Under the pieces are notes generated by a model. It did not search any database, was not told the DNA's origin, and was given only the letters and a program-made list of their open reading frames with translations. DNA of 9,182 nucleotides from DASWDH01 sp035318505 (lineage in GTDB: Bacteria > Myxococcota_A > Polyangia > Polyangiales > Polyangiaceae). The stretch lies in the NCBI GenBank assembly GCA_035318505.1, contig DATHEQ010000438.1, positions 1-9,182 of the forward strand. Reading direction: 5' to 3'. Positions 5,937 to 9,182 of the stretch are shown in pieces (within the stretch, counting starts at the first letter, position 1; every line of letters begins with the position of its first letter). A program made the position numbers and the translations under genes.

Positions 5937-7382
5937 ATGGTATCATCAACGGAAATGGCGTCCTTCGAAGGCTCGTTGCCGATGCGGATCGATCGGTACG
6001 AGCTTTACGACGTCATTGCGTCGGGCGGGATGGCCACCGTGCACCTCGCACGCCTCGTGGGACCGGCCGGCTTCGGACGGACCGTGGCCATCAAGCGGCT
6101 GCATCCTCACCTCGCCACCGAAGCCGAGTTCGTGGCCATGCTCACCGACGAGGCACGGCTCGCGAGTCGCTTCGCACATCCCAATATCGTGCCGACGCTC
6201 GACGTCGTCGCCTCCCAGGGCGAGCTTTTTCTGGTCATGGACTACGTGCCCGGGCTCACGCTTTCGGCGCTGATGACCAACGCGGCTCGCGATGGCGAGC
6301 GCGTGCCGGCGCCGATCGCCTGCGCGATCATGGCTGGCGTCCTGCGTGGTCTCGACGCCGCCCACGAAGCACGCGACGAAACCGCCGGCCCCCTCGAAGT
6401 CGTGCACCGCGACGTGTCCCCGCAAAACATTCTCGTGGGCGCCGACGGCGTCGCTCGTTTGCTGGACTTCGGCATTGCCAAGGCGGTCGGGCGCTTGCAC
6501 ACGACGCGCGATGGTCAATTGAAGGGCAAACTTGGGTACATGGCCCCCGAGCAGCTTGGAGCGCGCTCGGTCGATCGGCGCACCGACATCTACGCTGCCT
6601 CCGTCGTTTTATGGGAGGCCCTGACGGGCGAACGTCTCTTCGATGGCGACGATGCCGCGGCCATTTTCGGCAGCGTGATGCAAAAGAAAGTACCGGCACC
6701 GAGCTCCTGGGCGACAGACCTGCCAGCAGCCATCGACGCCGCGGTGCTCTCCGGCCTCGACCGGGAACCGAGCCGGCGTTTTGCCCGAGCGCGCGACATG
6801 GCTACGGCCATCGAGAACGGCGCGCCACTCGCGCGCGCATCGGAAATCGCGGATTGGGTGGCGCAGGTGGGCGAGCGCGAGCTCGCCGAACGCGCGCAGC
6901 TCGTGGCGGGCATCGGGCGGCCATCGGCCGTGGCAAGCGCGTTCGGGCAAACGAACGATTCGGCGGAGGGCATCGCCGTTGGCGATGCGCTCGCGCCGGC
7001 GAAATCGAAACGCGGCGCCCTGTGGCTCACCGCAGCCGTCGTCGTTTCGCTTGGCGCAGTCGGTATTTTCGCCATGCGACAAGGAGCGGCGAAGCCCGCG
7101 GCAGTCGCGGCGCCACAGCCATCAGCGACGGAAACCGACGCGCCCGCCTCGCCGGTTCCAACAGCCGACCCCAGCGCCGCGTCCATGGAACATGCCCCCG
7201 CAGCCGTCGAACCTACCGCGGCGAGTCGACCCGTGACGGCAAAGCCGCCCGCAACCTCGCGCACGGGGGCGGCCGCGCGTGTACCCGCGGCGAAAGCGCG
7301 CGGGGCCAAAGCGATGCTCTGCGACCCACCGTTCACCATCGATGAACAGGGACACAAACACTACAAAGTCGACTGCCTCTGA
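5937..7382 (+). CDS. transmembrane Hanks-type Ser/Thr protein kinase
   Basis: Phosphorylates Ser/Thr on cytoplasmic partners using ATP. From the start at 5937 (481 residues) the kinase domain is about 20-290: Gly loop IASGGMATVHLAR (27-39), VAIK with Lys53, helix-C Glu72 in TDEARL, catalytic loop HRDVSPQN (157-164, Asp159, Asn164), DFG (177-179), activation-loop TT (189-190) and APE (203-205). The usual catalytic-loop Lys of HRDLKPEN is Ser161, a change common in myxobacterial kinases. A single membrane helix (about 361-379) leads to an Ala/Pro/Thr-rich periplasmic stretch and a terminal CDPPFTID...HYKVDCL cap with Cys462 and Cys480. The frame is open to an ATG at 5814 and an internal ATG at 5982 (MRIDRYELYD) is also possible. 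I prefer 5937 because the 41 codons before it have lower G/C at third positions (28 of 41) and hold the hairpin row. The next gene starts 48 bases after the stop. Confidence 0.92.
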   Translation: MVSSTEMASFEGSLPMRIDRYELYDVIASGGMATVHLARLVGPAGFGRTVAIKRLHPHLATEAEFVAMLTDEARLASRFAHPNIVPTLDVVASQGELFLVMDYVPGLTLSALMTNAARDGERVPAPIACAIMAGVLRGLDAAHEARDETAGPLEVVHRDVSPQNILVGADGVARLLDFGIAKAVGRLHTTRDGQLKGKLGYMAPEQLGARSVDRRTDIYAASVVLWEALTGERLFDGDDAAAIFGSVMQKKVPAPSSWATDLPAAIDAAVLSGLDREPSRRFARARDMATAIENGAPLARASEIADWVAQVGERELAERAQLVAGIGRPSAVASAFGQTNDSAEGIAVGDALAPAKSKRGALWLTAAVVVSLGAVGIFAMRQGAAKPAAVAAPQPSATETDAPASPVPTADPSAASMEHAPAAVEPTAASRPVTAKPPATSRTGAAARVPAAKARGAKAMLCDPPFTIDEQGHKHYKVDCL

Positions 7383-7430
7383 ACGCGGTAGCCAGGCAGG
7401 AGCGCGCGCCACTACGATAGAGTCTCGGTC

Positions 7431-8273
7431 ATGCGTGCGCGAACCGTTGGGAACCTGCTGCTCGCGATGGGCTTGGCCGGCGCACGGCGAGCGTCCGCCG
7501 ACGACAAGGTGATCTGCGTGCGAGCCGCCGATGCCGCGCAGGAACAACGTAGCGCCGGAAAGCTGAGGGATGCGCGCGCCTCCCTTCATGCGTGCGCGCG
7601 GGAGATTTGCCCCGCGCTCGTGCGCAGTGACTGCACGCAATGGTTGTCGGAGGTGGACGCGAGCATGCCGACGGTCGTGCTCCGCGCGCAAACCGAGCGG
7701 GGGGAGGACCTTTCCGACGTGCAAGTGGATCTCGACGGACGACGCTTGACCGACAAGCTCGAAGGGCTTCCCATCGACATCGACCCGGGGGCGCACACAC
7801 TCGTCTGGCGCCGCGGCGGCAAAGTCGCGCGCCAGGAAATCGTGGTTCACACCGCGGAAAAGAACCGAACCGTCACGCTGCGCGTCGAGTCCGTGAGCGC
7901 CCTTCCCCCGGCGTTAACCGGCGACGCGCCGGGCGCCGAACGACGATTTCGCCCCGGCGCGGCGGCGTGGATCTTGGCCGGCGCTGCCGTCGTGAGCGCG
8001 ACCTCGTTCGGCTACTTCGGATGGCGCGGCAGCTCCGAAGTGCGCGACATGCGAACCGAGTGTGCGGGGCATTGTCCCACGAGCCGTGTCGACGCCGCGT
8101 ACGAGAAGCTTCTCGTCGCCGATATCTCGCTCGGTGTCGCCGCCCTATCGGCCGGCGTTGCGACTTATCTTTTCTGGAGCGCGGCCACGACATCCACGGC
8201 GGCGCCGGCGCGGGAGGTGCGTGTCTCGCCTTTTGCCGGCGGCATGGCCGCGGTGTGGCTCGAGCGCTTTTGA
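7431..8273 (+). CDS. membrane protein with Cys-rich N-domain and PEGA-like domain
   Basis: A 280-residue envelope protein of a type often found beside Ser/Thr kinases in Polyangia. It has a signal peptide with likely cleavage after ASA (about residue 23), then a helical N-domain (28-78) with four cysteines at 29, 55, 60 and 68 around QRSAGKLRDARASLHACAREICP-like helices. A beta-rich PEGA-like domain follows (about 80-152: VVLRAQTERGEDLSDVQVDLDG, then IDIDPGAHTLVWRRGG), then a linker and two membrane segments (about 177-198 and 228-250) with a short loop carrying Cys211 and Cys215. PEGA-type domains bind surface or extracytoplasmic partners; no enzyme motif is seen. The ATG at 7431 has only a weak AGAG upstream. 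Its stop overlaps the next start, so the three rightward genes probably form one operon. A structural or sensory role next to the kinase is inferred. Confidence 0.8.
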   Translation: MRARTVGNLLLAMGLAGARRASADDKVICVRAADAAQEQRSAGKLRDARASLHACAREICPALVRSDCTQWLSEVDASMPTVVLRAQTERGEDLSDVQVDLDGRRLTDKLEGLPIDIDPGAHTLVWRRGGKVARQEIVVHTAEKNRTVTLRVESVSALPPALTGDAPGAERRFRPGAAAWILAGAAVVSATSFGYFGWRGSSEVRDMRTECAGHCPTSRVDAAYEKLLVADISLGVAALSAGVATYLFWSAATTSTAAPAREVRVSPFAGGMAAVWLERF

Positions 8274-9182
8274 TGAATCGAATCTCCATGACCAAAGCAC
8301 CTCGCAACGGATCGGCGCGACGTGCCGCTCGCTGTTGGGCAGCAGTGGGCGCTCTTTTGACGGGCAGCTGTCTCTTGACGACGTCCCTCGATGGTCTCGA
8401 GGGCCCTCCTCTTGTTCCTGACGCGGGAGCCCCCGACGGCGGATCCCCGGATGCAACCGAGGGTGGATGGGAGGACGCAGCCGATGCCGACGCGGAAAGG
8501 GATCCCGGTGGCGAAGGAGGAAGCGACGCGGCCGATGGGGACGCGACTTCCGGCGACCGGATCCCCGACGCCGTTGGTGACAGCAGTGACATCGGTGATG
8601 CGATCGCGAGAGGCCCGATTGTGGTGGCCCCGACGAGTAGCGTGGTGCGCGGCCTCGCCGAGCACGGCGCCGATGTCTACTGGGTTCAGGGCGACCCGAG
8701 CGCGGGAATCGTGCGCGCCCCCAAGGCGGGTGGGGGTCCATCCGCGTTCTTTCATATGCCCCCCAACGCTTTCGACGTCGCCGTCGATGCCGACTACGTT
8801 TACTGGTCGACGGGCAAGAAAGACGAAGTCTTTCGCAAGCCCATCGGATCGGTCGGACCGGACGAGGAGCTCGTTTATTCCGGTGCCAACGAGACACTCT
8901 ACTTGGCGGTTGGAACCGTGGGTCGGATCTATGCGACGGGCTTCAACACCGTCGTGGTCGGGCCGCGGGCCGACGCCAGCACGAGCTTCGTGCACTACCC
9001 CGCTCAAATGGGTGCCGCCGGAATTGCTTTCAACGGAGCGGGCCTCTATTGGAGCGTCACGGCCGGTGTCGTTCGTGGCGATGAAAGCGGCCAGTCGCCG
9101 CCGCGGTCGGTCTACAGCGGGGCGCCCGGTGAAGTCTCGGGAATCGCCGCCGACGAGCAAGATCTCTATTGGATATCCGCCG
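8273..9182 (+). CDS. lipoprotein beta-propeller, 3' end beyond window
   Basis: A frame open from ATG 8273 to the window end (303 codons, no stop reached). The ATG overlaps the preceding stop (TGATG), which suggests translational coupling; an in-frame ATG at 8288 is the alternative. The N-terminus has Arg-rich residues, a hydrophobic stretch and a lipobox-like LLTGSC with Cys33 as probable lipid site, then an Asp/Gly/Ala-rich linker (about 45-112). Five blade-like repeats follow, each with a pattern like GIAxxxxxLYW: VYW at 135-137, VYW at 176-178, IYA at 219-221, LYW at 258-260 and LYW at 298-300, about 40 residues apart. This fits a YWTD/NHL-like six- or seven-bladed propeller exposed at the surface, probably for protein or ligand binding. 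No catalytic motif is visible. Blade count and any C-terminal domain cannot be known from this window. Confidence 0.82.
   Translation, partial: MNRISMTKAPRNGSARRAARCWAAVGALLTGSCLLTTSLDGLEGPPLVPDAGAPDGGSPDATEGGWEDAADADAERDPGGEGGSDAADGDATSGDRIPDAVGDSSDIGDAIARGPIVVAPTSSVVRGLAEHGADVYWVQGDPSAGIVRAPKAGGGPSAFFHMPPNAFDVAVDADYVYWSTGKKDEVFRKPIGSVGPDEELVYSGANETLYLAVGTVGRIYATGFNTVVVGPRADASTSFVHYPAQMGAAGIAFNGAGLYWSVTAGVVRGDESGQSPPRSVYSGAPGEVSGIAADEQDLYWISA

Noticed and set aside
5195..7345. 716-codon open frame on the plus strand
   Set aside because: It runs antisense through the chitinase linker as Pro/Ala runs, then out of frame through the kinase gene as Arg-rich sequence. It is a by-product of GC-rich low-complexity codons.
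8145..9160. Long minus-strand open frames opposite the PEGA-like and propeller genes
   Set aside because: Arg/His/Pro-rich translations without motifs, while the plus strand carries signal peptide, linker and regular propeller repeats.

Overview
The window looks like chromosome of a high-GC, social or predatory deltaproteobacterial lineage, most likely a myxobacterium of the Polyangia type (Sorangium, Labilithrix or Pendulispora-like). The basis is strong G/C preference at third codon positions, a Hanks-type Ser/Thr kinase with the catalytic-loop variant HRDVSPQN, a kinase partner with a Cys-rich domain and a PEGA-like domain, and lipoproteins with long Gly/Ala or Asp/Gly/Ala linkers after the lipidated cysteine. 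No rRNA, tRNA, CRISPR array, transposase or phage gene is visible, and nothing suggests recent transfer.

Layout. (1) 1-50: the possible 5' end of a leftward gene cut by the window edge. (2) 51-360: a 310-base gene-free stretch with palindromic elements upstream of bioA. (3) 361-1641, rightward: bioA, the biotin-pathway DAPA aminotransferase, with no other recognisable biotin gene. (4) 1724-2131, leftward: an NTF2/SnoaL-like protein with a GTG start. (5) 2266-2484, rightward: a 72-residue protein of unknown function. (6) 2495-3847 and 3970-5712, both leftward: two secreted lipoproteins, a pectinacetylesterase/Notum-family hydrolase (CE13) and a GH18 chitinase on a roughly 150-residue Gly-rich tether. 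(7) 5713-5936: a divergent intergenic region holding an inverted repeat and an unusual row of four stem-loops. (8) 5937-7382, 7431-8273 and 8273 to the window end, all rightward: a transmembrane Ser/Thr kinase, a membrane protein with a Cys-rich N-domain and PEGA-like domain, and a lipoprotein beta-propeller cut by the window edge. The last two overlap by one base (TGATG).

How the genes may work together. The two hydrolases look like an outer-surface polysaccharide-attack pair, suited to a saprophytic or predatory life. The kinase operon looks like an envelope signalling unit: cytoplasmic kinase, membrane-spanning tail with a paired-Cys C-terminal cap, a PEGA-like partner and a surface propeller. 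The two blocks share one divergent control region, so joint control is possible but unproven. The most unusual signal is the run of four near-adjacent hairpins at 5804-5903, just upstream of the likely kinase start; three of them have perfect stems.
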